The translations under genes and the position numbers were made by a program. Shown here piece by piece: positions 1-11,395 of a stretch of DNA of 64,000 bases (positions within the stretch are counted from its first letter, which is position 1; each line of letters starts with the position of its first letter). The notes below the pieces were generated by a model that saw nothing but the letters and a program-made list of their open reading frames with translations, was not told where the DNA came from and made no database searches. Source of the stretch: Nannochloropsis oceanica (Eukaryota > Sar > Eustigmatophyceae > Eustigmatales > Monodopsidaceae); assembly GCA_004519485.1 (NCBI GenBank), contig CP038124.1, positions 297,387 through 361,386 on the forward strand, written 5' to 3'.

Positions 1-41
1 TTTTTTTCCTGGGTCCAGTCGGCCAGCTATCTTCACTCAAA

Positions 42-1532
42 ATGGTTCGAGAGAAGACAGTACGTCTCAAGAAGACAGCCCATGCTCCCCGCAGCAGTAC
101 TGCTGTCGCTCCCGCTCCCACCAGCAGTGCCAAGCCAGTGGCCGAGAAGCAGCAGAAACAAAAGGACGCAAAGATCATGATCAACAGCAAGCGTCAGAAG
201 CAGGAGAAGGCGGAGCCACGCAAGCGACAAAAAAAGGAGGAGGCTCACGACGAGGAGGATTACGAGGAGGAGGACGAGGAGGAGGAAGAGAGCATACCCA
301 GGAAGTCATCGCACATGGGCGGCATGCGTGGCCTCATGATGCGCGGTGGTGCCGAGGGGAGCAGCAGCAGCGACAGCGGCGGTAGTGGTGACGATGAGGA
401 CGAGATGGACCAGGGCAGCGATGCTCCACAAAAGGGGAGCAAGAAGCGCCTGCTCTCTACTGCTGCCGCCGATGCCGCGTCCAAGAAGCAAGCCATCGCT
501 ACGGTTAAGTCTGCGACAAGCAAGGGAGGTCCCAAAAGCGCGGAAAGGACCAGCATCATCGCCACCACCGCCAGCAGCAACAGCAACAGCAACAGCACCG
601 CAGCAGCAGCGTCAACAGTGAAATACGACGGCTCTTACAAAAACAGGCAACGCGTCCTAGTCTTCTGCTCTCGAGGCGTCACCGCTCGATATCGCCACCT
701 CCTAGAGGACCTGCGCAAGCTTATCCCTCACCACAAGAAAGATGTCAAATTGGACTGCAAAGGTGACCTGCAGGTGGTGAACGAAATAGCGGAGGTGAAG
801 AGCTGCAACAACTGCCTCTTCCTTGAAGCCCGCAAGCGGCAGGATCTTTACCTGTGGCTCTCCAAGACCCCCCTCGGCCCGTCCATCAAATTCAACGTTC
901 TGAACGTCCACACACTGGACGAGCTTCGCCTGACGGGAAACGCCATGCTGGGCTCCCGTCCCCTCCTCTCCTTCGACCTTGCCTTCGATGCCCAGCCCCA
1001 CACCCGGCTCATCAAAGCCCTCCTCACCGACACCTTTGGGACGCCCCGTGGTCATCCCAAGAGCAAGCCTTTTGTGGACCGTGTTCTGTCTTTCGCCTTG
1101 GCAGATGGGAAAGTCTGGGTCCGAAATTACCAGATCGTCGACACTGCCCCTGAAGGGACAAGCGCAGACCCGCTCGCAACCGACAAGGCGGAAGCCAAAG
1201 CAGCAGCGAGGGCAGCGGCGGCGGCCAAGAAGAAGAAAGAGGGATGGCTAGGGGTCGAAGGAGGGAATGAGGATGAATTGACGTCACTGGTTGAAATTGG
1301 CCCTCGGTTTGTCCTAAATCCGATAAGGATTTTTTCGGGGAGTTTTGGCGGACCTACGTTGTACCAGAATCCCTCGTTTATCTCACCCAATTTTGTGAGG
1401 AGTGAGAGGAAGAGGACGGAGGGGGCACGACTGGCGCATAAGATGAAGGCAGATAGCGTGAGGAAGGAGAGGAAGGCGAAGGCAGTTTTGCCAAAGGATG
1501 AGTTGCAGGAATTGTTCAGGGTCAAGGTCTAA
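42..1532 (+). CDS. BRX1: Ribosome biogenesis protein BRX1 (Brix domain)
   Basis: A single-exon gene for 496 aa. The Brix domain spans about residues 203-455. Landmarks are RQRVLVFCSRGVTARYRHL at its start, the block CNNCLFLEARKRQDLYLWLS, HPKSKPFVDRVL, and the C-terminal FSGSFGGPTLYQNP. These match eukaryotic BRX1/BRIX1 rather than RPF1, RPF2 or IMP4. BRX1 is a nucleolar factor needed for assembly of the 60S subunit. Family members are usually about 290-350 aa. The extra length is an N-terminal tail of about 190 residues rich in Lys, Glu, Ser and Ala with an acidic run near residues 67-83, which is typical of nucleolar proteins. The ATG at 42 opens the first frame and MVREK is a plausible start, but only 41 bp lie upstream, so an earlier exon outside the window cannot be excluded. 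Confidence 0.95.
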   Translation: MVREKTVRLKKTAHAPRSSTAVAPAPTSSAKPVAEKQQKQKDAKIMINSKRQKQEKAEPRKRQKKEEAHDEEDYEEEDEEEEESIPRKSSHMGGMRGLMMRGGAEGSSSSDSGGSGDDEDEMDQGSDAPQKGSKKRLLSTAAADAASKKQAIATVKSATSKGGPKSAERTSIIATTASSNSNSNSTAAAASTVKYDGSYKNRQRVLVFCSRGVTARYRHLLEDLRKLIPHHKKDVKLDCKGDLQVVNEIAEVKSCNNCLFLEARKRQDLYLWLSKTPLGPSIKFNVLNVHTLDELRLTGNAMLGSRPLLSFDLAFDAQPHTRLIKALLTDTFGTPRGHPKSKPFVDRVLSFALADGKVWVRNYQIVDTAPEGTSADPLATDKAEAKAAARAAAAAKKKKEGWLGVEGGNEDELTSLVEIGPRFVLNPIRIFSGSFGGPTLYQNPSFISPNFVRSERKRTEGARLAHKMKADSVRKERKAKAVLPKDELQELFRVKV

Positions 1533-2486
1533 GGGGAAGGAGGGAGGTAGGGGTAGAGACGAGAGAAAGATGATGAGCTGAGAAAGGACAAAGAAATAAA
1601 AGTATTTAAAAGAATGAAGGGAAGTGATACTAAGCGAGAAGGGAGAAGGAAAAGCACAGCAAAGAAGAAGAGTGAGGGGAGGCACTGCCGAGTGGCACAA
1701 GAGGGAGAACAAAAGAGTCAATCAGAGAATGGAGAAGAAAGAGATTGGGGGAAAAAAGGAAACGAAATTGGAAGACGGCAGAGACGAAGAGTCATTCAAT
1801 TCGAATGCTACACAGTGATTTGACCTTTATGGAGGTAAAATAAAAAATCATGCGCATTGATAAGGCAACGGAGAAAGCAATCAGAAAGTAAGGAAACAGG
1901 AACAGAAGACATCAGAAGCATGGGTGAACCAGACATGTTTGAGACATCTGCTTAGGTGCATTTATTGATTTACTTGTATTTAATTTTTTATTTTTAATCA
2001 TTATACATATATTTTTTATTTATAGTTCCAACTTCCCCACCTCAATTTGCCAGTTTGTCCGTGAAAAAAACAAAGATACCTGGTGCCCTGCACGCACCAA
2101 GGTATCCACGACAAACAATGCTACCTCACATTTCTACTTCTGGGCAAACACATTTCCTTTCTTGTTTTTAAGGCGTGCAACAAAGCTACAGCTCTGCAAC
2201 GGATTAGAACCCTCGCTTTTTTTTCGTGATTTTCTTCGCTTTCTTAGGTGCATATGCCTAGTAGAAATGTTCAAGCCATGCTCACTGCGCCGCCACCCGC
2301 GCGCATGTTCGATCTGTTCTGACCCACGCGCTATCCCCACTTCTCACGTCTTGCGGCAGGTTAAAAGTCTGACGACGCACCTCTTGCTTCCGCCGCTCTG
2401 CAAGAAGCAGCAGCAACAAGTGCCTAGGAGCAACGCACCCCAGCACACCAGCAAGCGTCCCTGCTTCTTTCCTACACACAGCAACG
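1533..2486. other. Intergenic, BRX1 to C2 gene
   Basis: 954 bp between two plus-strand genes. It begins with purine-rich sequence (probable BRX1 3' UTR), has a strongly AT-rich patch at about 1958-2026, then turns GC-richer towards the next start. Short frames here carry no recognisable protein. It probably holds the BRX1 terminator and the promoter of the C2 gene. Confidence 0.6.
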
Positions 2487-3652
2487 ATGGCCGGCCGGGA
2501 GTTCCTTGCCGCAGACGCCCCCCGGTGGCGGCCTGAGTTGGCGGTGCGCCAGAACCCCTATCGTTATCTTGAACACCAAAAAGGCACCATTGGCGTCCTC
2601 AAAATCCGCCTTATCGATGGCCGGGATCTCGATCGCGCCCTACTAGACAACAGCACAGCGAGTGGCGGCGGAGGAGGAGGACGAGGTGCCAGTATCTCAC
2701 CGCAAGTCGTTATACGAGTGGCGGACGAAGAAGCCAAGTCGACAGTAGCCCCACGGAACGCTCACCCGTCGTGGCGGGAGAGGTTCACTATGAGTCTAAA
2801 GAAAGGCGTGTTGCAAGAAGGAGCGCCGGTCTTGGTTATATTTCAAGTGATTGACGCGAGCTCGTGGCGGAGCAAGGGCAAGGATTTGGGGACGGGTAGT
2901 CTGGATATTTTGCCGTTATTGAATGGGTCGAGGGGGAGTCATGTGATGGACGAGTGGATTGATCTGAGTCCAGGCGGGGGGGCATTGCATGTTGTGGTCG
3001 AATACGAACCAATTGGGATGGAGCCGGAGGTGGATGATGTGGTATGTTTTGAGGCATTTGCACGGAGTCCGCGGTCGTTGGTCTTTCCCCCGAATGAGCC
3101 AATGGTGGTGCGGGTACGTCTAGGCGTGGAAAGGAGGAAGGGAGGGAGGGAGAGAGAGAGAGATGTGTTCGTGCATATCCATTGATTGATCCTTTTTAAT
3201 TTTATTATCTATCCCTCTGCGTATATTCATTGATTAATACTTTATTATTCAATGTTTCATCCTTCTACTTTCCTCTCCGCTTTTCTCAGGCCGTCTCAGG
3301 GGCTTATTTGTTGCTGGGTTTTCGGACGCCTGGCACCCGCCAAGCCCACTCCCCTGAGGGAGCGCCGGAGTGTCGAGTCAAGGTACACCGACAAACAGTC
3401 TTCGTCATCGAGCGGCACACGTTCATGGACGCGGCCTGGCATTCCCTTATGGACGTTGGCGAGCTTTTTCAAACCATCCCTCCCGTGCACTGGGCAAAGA
3501 AACAGCTCCAGCCGTACGCCAAGTACGTGCAGGTACTCGCCCAGCCGGCCTTGACCTCGTTATCGCTAGCCTACGCTGCGGCGAGACTGGCGATGAGAAG
3601 CGGTATGGCGGCAGTTGGTGGTGCGACCAGTACGGTATTTGGGGACGATTAA
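2487..3652 (+). CDS. C2-domain protein, 2 exons
   Basis: Exons 2487-3113 and 3290-3652 (intron GTACGT...TCAG, 176 bp, phase 0) encode 329 aa. Residues about 32-175 look like one C2 domain: GTIGVLKIRLIDGRDL resembles a first C2 strand, followed by NAHPSWRERFTM and VLVIFQVIDASSW. The loops carry few of the Asp residues that bind calcium in classical C2 domains, so calcium-independent membrane or protein binding is more likely; this is inference. A second beta-rich part runs from exon 1 into exon 2 (GAYLLLGFRTPGT, then VIERHTFMDAAWHSLMDV). The C-terminus is Ala-rich and may be amphipathic. There is no signal peptide. I cannot assign a specific function. Confidence 0.75.
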
Positions 3653-4249
3653 AGGGGAAGGTTTTTGTCGTTGAGTGAGCTGGGCCCTTGTCTTGTTTGG
3701 GAAGCGAGGGAGGGAGCGCGGGGATATTGTACAGAAATTAGCAGCGGGAGATGACTCATTGGGGGGGAGTATATCTCGCTCACAGGAAACGTTATCGGGG
3801 ATCCGAATAGGGAAAGAACGAAGAACAACAAGAAGATGAAAAGAAGGACAGCAATGAGACTTACAGGTCTCAGTAATCAAAACTAACAAATACCAAACTA
3901 GGGTATGACAAGCAAACTTTCTTAATTGGATAACGGCATACGAGTCGCGTGACCGGTACCCGACATGCTCAGGCAGTGACTCCCCTTCAATTGCCAACTC
4001 AGCCGCATAGGGGGGGGGAAGCAAGCAACATCATTCGAGCGAGAGAGAAAGAGAAAGTGTGTGAGAGTGAGTCCCAATACAAAGAGGTCTCTCGTGCGTG
4101 TGCCCATGCTCAAATTTCTAACTTTTTTTTAACATTAATCTACCCTCATTTCCTCCCTCTCACTTTTCCTTCCTTCCTGACCCCACTCACACACACCCCT
4201 CCACACCTATCTAGCCCATTTCCTATCTTGTCCTCTTCCTCACGCTCTC
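3653..4249. other. Convergent intergenic region
   Basis: 597 bp between the ends of the C2 gene (+) and the GCK gene (-). It has a run of G at 4011-4018, a GAGA-rich patch at 4038-4058 and pyrimidine-rich sequence near 4140-4250. I see no gene; it should contain two 3' UTRs. Confidence 0.6.
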
Positions 4250-5489
4250 TCACGACGACGATGATCCTTTCCCCGCCGGCGGTGACGGTGGGGACTGACT
4301 GAAAAGATCATGCTCATCCGCCTCCACATCGACGCCTCCCGACAGAGCCCTCTCCTGCTCGTGCTCCTCCTCCTCATGAAGAAGCGTCAAACTCCCTTTC
4401 AGCGCCGGCTTCTCCTCTTTCTTCCCCACCACCTCCTCCTTACCTCCCTCCTTCCCTCCTTCCTTCCCTCCATCCTCTTCCTCCTCCTCCCCTCCAGCCC
4501 CACCACCCAACAAAGCATTCCTCAGCGTCGGTGGGAAATCATCCTGATGCTTCTGTATGCACTCCGCGAGTTTCAACGTGATGCGCGCACATGGATTCAC
4601 AAAGTCTTCGTCTTTGCTCTTGTGGGCGTGAATGCACTTCTCCCACCTCACCCACGTGGGGCCACACGGGCTGGCACGCATAAAATGACACAAGGGACAT
4701 TCCGTCTCTTCCAATTCAACATCATCGTATTTTCCTTCGTCTTCCTCCCCTTCCATCGCGTCGAGCACAGCGCGTATGCCCGCAGCAGGGGGGCCAATGG
4801 CCTCTTTCCTCTCCTCATGAACGTCGCCGCTGCTGCCGCTGCCACTGCTGTTGCTGTCACTGCTGTTGCTGTCGCTATTTCTGATAGTCTTGAGATGCTG
4901 AGTCTCTGCTTCGATGGCGATGGTCTTAGAGGTGGTGAGAGTGGGAGGGATCGAAGAGGGAGTGTCGCTTCTACTGCTGCTGCTGCTGCTGCCGGTTGCA
5001 AGATTGGTGGAAGTAGGACTGCCCCCTCCTGAAATCGTGGCTCTTTTGTCGAGAATCGGCGACGAAGAGGAAGTACTGACTGATTTTGACAGTGTATGAG
5101 CAGCGTCCGCCTGATTTGGGTGTTTTTCAAGGATGATAAGGGTGGGGGTGAGAAGCGGGGCATAGATAATCAGTGAGCTCACCCAAGCAATGTGTTCAAT
5201 TGAATGTACCCTTATTCGCATGCGGTAGTGATTCACGCATACTCACAACACGTCTTTTCCCACTTGCGTATCAGAAAGAAAGGAATGACAGTGACACATT
5301 GCTTCAAGGCCCCCCACTTCTCCTACAAAGAGCATGTACCTTGGCGGGCGCAAAACCTTGCATAAAATGACTTGCCACGGCGCCCGTGGCTCCCGCAGTC
5401 CCCAACAGCATGGCCACCCGTCGTTGGTGTGGAGGAAATCTACTGATCGCTGTGGTGGCGCGACGGAATAGGGTTTGGAAGTGGAGCAT
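4250..5489 (-). CDS. GCK-domain protein, mitochondrial-type, 2 exons
   Basis: Complement of exons 5340-5489 and 4250-5110 (intron GTACAT...TCAG, 229 bp, phase 0) gives 336 aa. The start at 5489 yields MLHFQTLFRRATTAISRF, rich in Arg and hydroxylated residues and without acids, followed by a hydrophobic stretch (VAMLLGTAGATGAVASHF). This looks like a mitochondrial presequence with a membrane anchor; an in-frame ATG at 5624 would add 45 residues. The middle is Ser-rich. A GCK domain (a small Cys-rich domain known from plants and algae) follows: ECPLCHFMRASPCGP, WEKCIHAHK and LKLAECIQKHQDDF, with paired cysteines suited to disulfides. The C-terminus is Glu/Lys-rich. The molecular role is unknown. 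The domain call rests on the Cys/Trp spacing. Confidence 0.75.
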
Positions 5490-6510
5490 GATGGTGTGGT
5501 GGAGTGCTAGTTTAGGCCTTGAGATGCGTGGTGGAGATGAAGGTGGGATGGGAGGGAAGGTCGTCGTTGACTGTGTGGTCTGTAATATTGGAAAAGAAGA
5601 GTGGCTGCATGAGACGGTGATCATGTATGAACCAAGTGTGATTGTGCACGCTTAATGAGCCTCGCACATGTGCAAAGGGCGTTAGGGCACATTCATTATC
5701 CACTCGAATCGATCATGACCCAGCTATGTGACGTTCAGCGTTCAACATGTTGCCTCATGCCGTGGGTGGTGGTGATGGCCCATTTTCTTTTCATCTTTTT
5801 CTGATCTTGTCACTGGGTGGTGGACAATTTAACGAAGGTAGAGTGAGGATTGCTGGAGCCCTATTTCATGGCCCAGTTTCCGACATCTTTTAGTCTTTCA
5901 TTCCTGCCATTATCACGACCCTAACAGAATATCGCGTAAACGGTATAATGCGCTCAAGGTTCGAACTGATACACTAGCAACAAGTGGGCATTTTTACACG
6001 GAGAACGCGCATGGGCACTGTATATTCTGTGGCTTTCTGTTTTACTCTTTTCCTTTCTTTCCTTTTTGGTAACCGCGGGTTTCCCTCTTATACCAAAAAC
6101 GTCCCCCTCTCCCTACCGCCCGAACAAGACCGGCAAGCCTCTCGTCTACTCTATTCCTAGAACAAAACAAGGGTCCTTCCCTACAAGTCCACACCTTCCC
6201 AGTCCTTCTCCTAGTGCCTGCAAGGAAGGTAGGGGTCGCGCCCGATCTCTCTATTGCTACCCAGCCTGTCACATCTCACGCCTCCTCGTCTTCCACTCCA
6301 TATTCCTTCGCTCATCGTCAACAAGGCTCCATTACATTAAATGCTCACTCCTTTCTCCCTTCCCTTCCCTCCCTTCCCTTCCTCTCTTACTCTCTCTACT
6401 ACGCTCCACAGGAAAACGCCAAGAAGGACAGAAAAAGGGGTAAAAAGCACAGAAACATGCATCCCTCTGACGCGCATTTCCTTCTCCATCCTCCTTGATC
6501 TCCTCGCCCT
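5490..6510. other. Intergenic, GCK 5' side to RanBP1 3' side
   Basis: 1,021 bp upstream of the GCK gene and downstream of RanBP1, both on the minus strand. Mixed composition, with pyrimidine-rich sequence near 6345-6410. Short open frames on both strands have no recognisable motif. Probably the GCK promoter plus the RanBP1 3' UTR. Confidence 0.55.
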
Positions 6511-8030
6511 CTATTTTTCTGCTGCCGGCTTGACAGGTGAAGATGCCTTCGCCTTCTCTCCCTCCTTACCAACTTTCAGACTCGAGAATGCTTCTGCTGC
6601 TTCTTCGGCGGCGCCGGCATCGCCCTCCTTTTCCGGTTCCTCGTCCACTGTGGTAATTTTTGAGGCATGGAAGAGCAAAGGTGATGCAATAAGATGAGAT
6701 GATGATAACATTTAGAAAATGACAATGAGAACAAAGCAAATTAATTTTTTTCTAAAACAACAGTTAAAAAGGGGGGGAAAGAAGATAGAAGGAAGGAAAT
6801 AAAAATAGCTCTTACCCGCGACGAAGGCCTTCATCGCCTTCTTAGCCTCATCAAAAGCCGTCTTGAACTCTTCCGCATCTTGTGGTTTGCCAAACTTGAG
6901 CGCAAACACCTCCTCCTGCAAATCTCCCTCAGCGTAGTCATAGGCCGTCCACACCCAAGACCTATCTGAGCCCACGTTGGGCTGCATTACAATGCGGGGG
7001 TCCACCATATGATTGGCAATCACCTGTTTTTTTTGTTTAATTTAATAATTTTGAATCAATCAATTTATCTATAACATGAATGAAGATATATGTGAATGCA
7101 CAAAGACAAATATGAATCAATATATCTTTTAATAACCTTTGTATGACAATAAAAATAAAAATAAAATAAGAATATATATATTTGTATATATGATAGTTTA
7201 AATCGAAGGCAGTTCAGATGGGGAAATGTGACAGGCATGTGCTTGGCAAAGGTAAACTAGGTAAAGAGAGGGACGGAGGGACGAAGGAACGGAGGGACGG
7301 AGGGACGGAGGGACGGAGGGACAGAGGGACAGAGGGACGGAGGGACGGCACGACATACCTTCATCGTCTTCTCTTGCCGCATGAGCAGGCGGATGCGTTG
7401 ATTCTCCTTGTGTCTGTGTAGAGGGTCAGACAAACATGATAGGAAAGGGGGTAGTAAAAATAAACATTTATCGGGCCTATATGATTTCTACAATTTTTTT
7501 CCTCGTTCCCTTCTTACTTGAGCAGCTTCACCTCCCCAATGCCTCTTTCCAGCCAGGTCTTCTTTCCTGATCCCTTGTCTAGCATGGCTTCGCCGAACAC
7601 GTAAAGCTTCGACCGCCTTTTTGATTGGTTTTTAATATTTTTTTAATTAGAGGAGTCCGGAGAAGTGAGTAAGGATGAGGTGGACGGGAAGGTGCAGGAG
7701 AGGAGCAAAGGGTAGGAGGAACGGAGGAAATGAGGGAGGGGGACATGAGAAAAGTGTCCATCGGTGTGACACACATGCATACACTCATCACACCATCCCT
7801 TCCTCCTGGCCCTACACACCCTTTCTAATCACTCACATCTTGTATAATGTCTCCTCGTCCTCCTCATGCGTCTTCGTTTCTACCTCGTCCAGCTGCACCA
7901 CGGGCGTAAAAATCGCTGTGCTCTCATAATTCTCCGCCTCTGCCGCCCCCTCTCCCTCTCTCCCAGCATCCTCTCCCCCCTCCTTCGCCTCTGTGGCGGT
8001 GGTCTCGGGATCCTTCTCGGCATCGGCCAT
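6511..8030 (-). CDS. RANBP1: Ran-binding protein 1 (RanBD), 5 exons
   Basis: Complement of exons 7837-8030, 7518-7616, 7359-7413, 6816-7023 and 6511-6647 gives 230 aa; all borders are GT-AG and the joins stay in frame. After an acidic N-terminus (MADAEKDPETTATEAKEGG) comes one Ran-binding domain over about residues 40-180: FTPVVQLDEVETKTHEEDEE, RSKLYVFGEAM, WLERGIGEVKLLK, then HKENQRIRLLMRQEKTMK. The aromatic block WVWTAYDYAEGD matches the conserved Ran-contact region. RanBP1 binds RanGTP and stimulates RanGAP during nuclear transport. Length fits single-domain RanBP1 (about 200-230 aa). The tail is Lys/Glu/Ala-rich; I see no clear leucine-rich export signal. The third intron (7024-7358) holds a GGGACGGA minisatellite. 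Confidence 0.95.
7265..7349. repeat. 8-bp minisatellite GGGACGGA in RanBP1 intron
   Basis: About ten imperfect copies of GGGACGGA (variants GGGACAGA, GGGACGAA). On the coding (minus) strand they read as CCGTCCCT units starting only a few bases inside the intron from the donor at 7358. Confidence 0.9.
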
Positions 8031-8892
8031 GATGATAAGGTAGGTACGTCTGAGAGGGGAGGTGATGGAAGGGAAGAAGGGGAATAAGATGGGGGAGGGC
8101 AAAAAGGATGTTTGTTGGGGCGCGCTGGGAGAGTGGTCACACGCTGGAGTCCTGGGCGATCAGAGGCGAAGGCTGGCGGTCGCTTTGCTAGAGAATGGTA
8201 TGCAGGTGGGGTGCGTGGAAAGCAAATGCTGCTTCGCTTGCTGCCGCGTGGCGTGCCGCCATCATCATTCCCGCACAAGCAGATGGAGGAATGCCAAGGG
8301 TAGGGTAGCCGTCCGTTTGGGGCTTGACACCACCCAATCGGAAACACTTATTCGCGCTCTTGTCCTTGCGCTTATGAGTACAATGGACTTCTGTCTGGTA
8401 CTTGTCCATCCTCGCCTCAAGTGCAAAAGGCATCATCTCACAACGAAAGAAGGCGGCTCCCTCAGCCACATAAGAACGTCGGCGAAGAAGCAAGAACCCG
8501 CCCGACAGTGTCCACGCGGACCAGTCTCTGCCTGCCAGGTGCAGTGGAAGGAGAGAGATGTTCCAGGGGGTAAACAAGTACACCAGCAATTGTTGCATGG
8601 ATGCTCTGATGTCTCGTGGAGTCCAAGGGACAAAGGTACGCAAGACAAGCGTGAAGCCCATCGGTGCTCTCATCATCAGGAGCATTTGGCGAGAGATACG
8701 CCGCATTCTGTGCTTACTACCCCATCCACACGCCCACATTTTGGTCTCATGCCTCTCCCTCTGTAATAGAAACGCACAGGACATACGCAAGGCTCGGGCA
8801 CAGGGGAAGGGAAGCAAAGCGTGGACTTGGACACCACTGACGCCGCCGACGAACTCAAAACCTCCTCTCTCCTACATCCCTCGGCCTTCGCC
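8031..8892. other. Divergent promoter region, RanBP1 / cis-prenyltransferase
   Basis: 862 bp between two divergent starts. Long frames run through it on both strands, but they open at non-ATG codons and show no domain, so I treat the stretch as a shared promoter with 5' UTRs. Confidence 0.5.
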
Positions 8893-10418
8893 ATGCTGGT
8901 CGAATACATAGCCGGTTTCCTAACTCCCTCCTATTTATTCTCATGGGACGGCTTGCTCCTTCTTGGCGTGATTTTCTACCTGGTGTTTGTAGGAAGGAAA
9001 GGCGCCGCCGTCGCCGCAGCCACGAAGAAGCACGTTTCTGCCTCCCTCCTCCAGCAATGCCTCGCCCCAGTCTTTGCGACCCAGCAAGCCAAAGACCACA
9101 TCGCTGCATCCGTCGGTCGCAGTAGACGAAAGCCAATTCAATCACAGTCGTCTCCTTTATCTCCATCCACCTCCATCACCTCCTGCTCCTCCTCCTCCTC
9201 CTCCTCCTCCTTGTCTGTCAACGGCAATAGGGACTCCGACCCTTTTTGGTCCAATCGTGCCTTACCAACCCCACCATCACCGACAGCAGCAGTGGCAGCA
9301 CCGCCACGATCACCAGCAGCAGTAACAACAATAATAAACCCACTAGTATCACGAGCATCAGAATCACTAGCATCGATATCACGAGCCTCTAAAACCACGT
9401 TTAGTATCATCCCCGAAACCACCACAACCGATCCTGCTGCTGCAGCCGATACCCTTTCCTCTCCTCCCCCCACCTCATCTTCCCCCCATCCTCCCCCCCT
9501 CCAACACCTCGCCATTATCATGGATGGCAACCGCCGCTACGGTCGTGAACGTTTTTCCGACCCGGTAAAGGGGCACGGGGAGGGAGGACGGGCCCTCTCC
9601 AATGTGTCACAATGGTGCTTGGAAAAAGGCATAAAGCACCTGACCGTCTACGCCTTCTCCACCGAGAACTGGAGAAGGGACCCCTCTGAAATATCGGCCT
9701 TGATGCACTTGTTTACTGACTACGCCCACCGCATGAAAAAGGAGGCGTTAAATTCAAATATTCAAATCCGTGTCCTCTCAACGGATACCTCGCGTTTGCC
9801 GCCCCATGTCCAAGCAGCCATGACGGACCTTGAATCATCCACCACCTCCTGCACATCCCTCATTCTCAACCTTTGTGTCTCGTATGGCTCCCGTGGAGAG
9901 ATCGCACATGCCTGTCAACAGCTGGCGCGTGATGTAGCTGCTGGCACCCTCCATCCCGACCAAATAGACGAAGCCGCCATCAGCCGCTCCCTACTCACCT
10001 CCCACTCCCCCGGTACGTACTCACGCACGCCCTCCCTCCCTCCCTCCCTTCCTCTCCTCCCCTCACTCTCCTTCCTCTGTGTCCGTCACAGACACTCGCT
10101 GGCATTGTCGCGGCAGGTACCCCCTAGCCCGGCCAAGTAGTCGAGGCCGCCCTCCCTCCCTCCCTCCCTCCCTCCCTCACTCACTCACTCACTCACTCAC
10201 TCACTCACTTACCTACTCCTCCATCCCTACCTCCCTCTCTAGACCCCGACCTACTGCTTCGCACCAGCGGGGAGTGCCGCCTCTCCAATTTCCTTCTCTT
10301 TCAACTCGCCTATGCCGAGATGGTTTTCCTGGACAAATACTGGCCAGAGGTGACGGCGAGGGATTTAGACGGCATCCTTCACGAGTATATAAAAAGAGAG
10401 AGGAGGTTTGGGTGTTAA
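8893..10418 (+). CDS. cis-Prenyltransferase (UPPS/DHDDS family), 2 exons
   Basis: Exons 8893-10012 and 10243-10418 (intron GTACGT...CTAG, phase 1) give 431 aa. The enzyme adds isopentenyl units in cis to make dolichol-type polyprenyl diphosphates. The start at 8893 gives an N-terminal anchor (GLLLLGVIFYLVFV, about residues 20-36), then a Ser/Thr/Pro/Ala-rich linker to about residue 200. The catalytic domain has IIMDGNRRYG, GHGEGGRAL, YAFSTENWRR, SYGSRGEIAHAC and DLLLRTSGECRLSNFLL. The protein ends RERRFGC, which contains the RxG motif of single-subunit bacterial enzymes and NgBR subunits. This suggests a self-sufficient enzyme (inference). The intron is packed with CCCT and ACTC repeats. Family length is usually 250-350 aa; the excess is the linker. 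Confidence 0.93.
10150..10209. repeat. CCCT and ACTC microsatellites in cis-PT intron
   Basis: Seven to eight CCCT units are followed directly by eight ACTC units inside the intron, forming most of its pyrimidine-rich tract ahead of the acceptor at 10241-10242. A second CCCT patch lies at 10030-10056. Confidence 0.9.
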
Positions 10419-11395
10419 TAGAGGCAAAGCCACCTTACCTCCCTCCCCCCCCCCCTAAATTCTTTCCTATCTCTCTACTTGTGTCGAGATGTTACTCACC
10501 GGAAGACGACTGGTCGAATGTGGTGGGGAAAAAAAAGGACTAGGGAGATATGCTGTCAAGGTACACTGAGGGAGGTTGAAGCTTTGGCTGTTATGTAGGC
10601 AGGATGGGACAGAGGAAGGGCGGGAAGAAAGGTAGGAAAGTCGCGTTCAAGATGTGTGCATTCTCATGTAGACCTAAATAATTGGAAGGGAGGCAAAGGG
10701 TGGAATGTTACGTCTTTCCCTTGCGGGCATGTTCATGGAAAAGCGAAAGAGGTTGACAAGTCTGAGAGAGAGAAAGAGATATGTAGTGGTAGGAGGTAGG
10801 AATGATGATGCCCGTGGCACCCATTTGAGGATGCCTGCATGCACGAGTGGATACAGCGCACTAGAAACATCATGAAGAGGAAGGAGCGATGGGAAGAAAA
10901 GAGAAGGCGGGCGCAGGGGGTAGAGGGCGGAGGTAGGGGGGGTGGGAAAAGAGAAGATAGGAGATGAAATGAGACGATAGAAAGAGAGACAGATGGAGGA
11001 AAGATAAATCAAATTGTCGGAAGTAGAGTAAAAGCGGCACAGAAAGAGATAGAGAGTGAGATAAAAAGCGAGGGGAAACAAGGGCCATCCGGTTGCTTGC
11101 GTCAATTCGTTTTTCCCTGAAACAGGGGCCCTTTGATTTTTTTCTACGCCAATGAAGTATTTTTATCTCTTCCTCTAATCAACTTTATCTACACTCCGAC
11201 CTATAATGCACACCATTTAACAAATTCATCTCCTCTTCTTCCTCTTCCTTCTCCTCCTCTTCTTCTTCCTCCTCTTCCTCCTTCTCTTCCTCCTCCTCCT
11301 CTTCTTCCTGCTCCTCCTCCTCTTTCTCCTCCTCCATACCCTCGTCTCTAATCCACACTGACCTTTCACACACCCCTGGAGCTACCCGTCCTCCC
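10419..11395. other. Convergent intergenic, cis-PT to PIG-Q
   Basis: 977 bp. The first half is mixed; 10850-11090 is purine-rich on the plus strand and 11225-11335 is a CTT/CTC-rich run. Frames found here are low-complexity only. Presumably two 3' UTRs. Confidence 0.55.

Noticed and set aside
5950-5975. tRNA T-arm-like GGTTCGAAC
   Set aside because: No matching acceptor, D and anticodon arms nearby. Similar GTTCGA hits near 26107 and 44780 also lack a cloverleaf.
7265-7349. Regular short repeats considered as a CRISPR-like array
   Set aside because: 8-bp tandem minisatellite with no spacers, inside an intron of a eukaryotic gene.
8062-8817. Overlapping frames of 209 and 234 codons on opposite strands between RanBP1 and cis-PT
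   Set aside because: Both open at non-ATG codons, overlap each other and show no domain, TM segment or conserved-looking block; more likely a promoter region.
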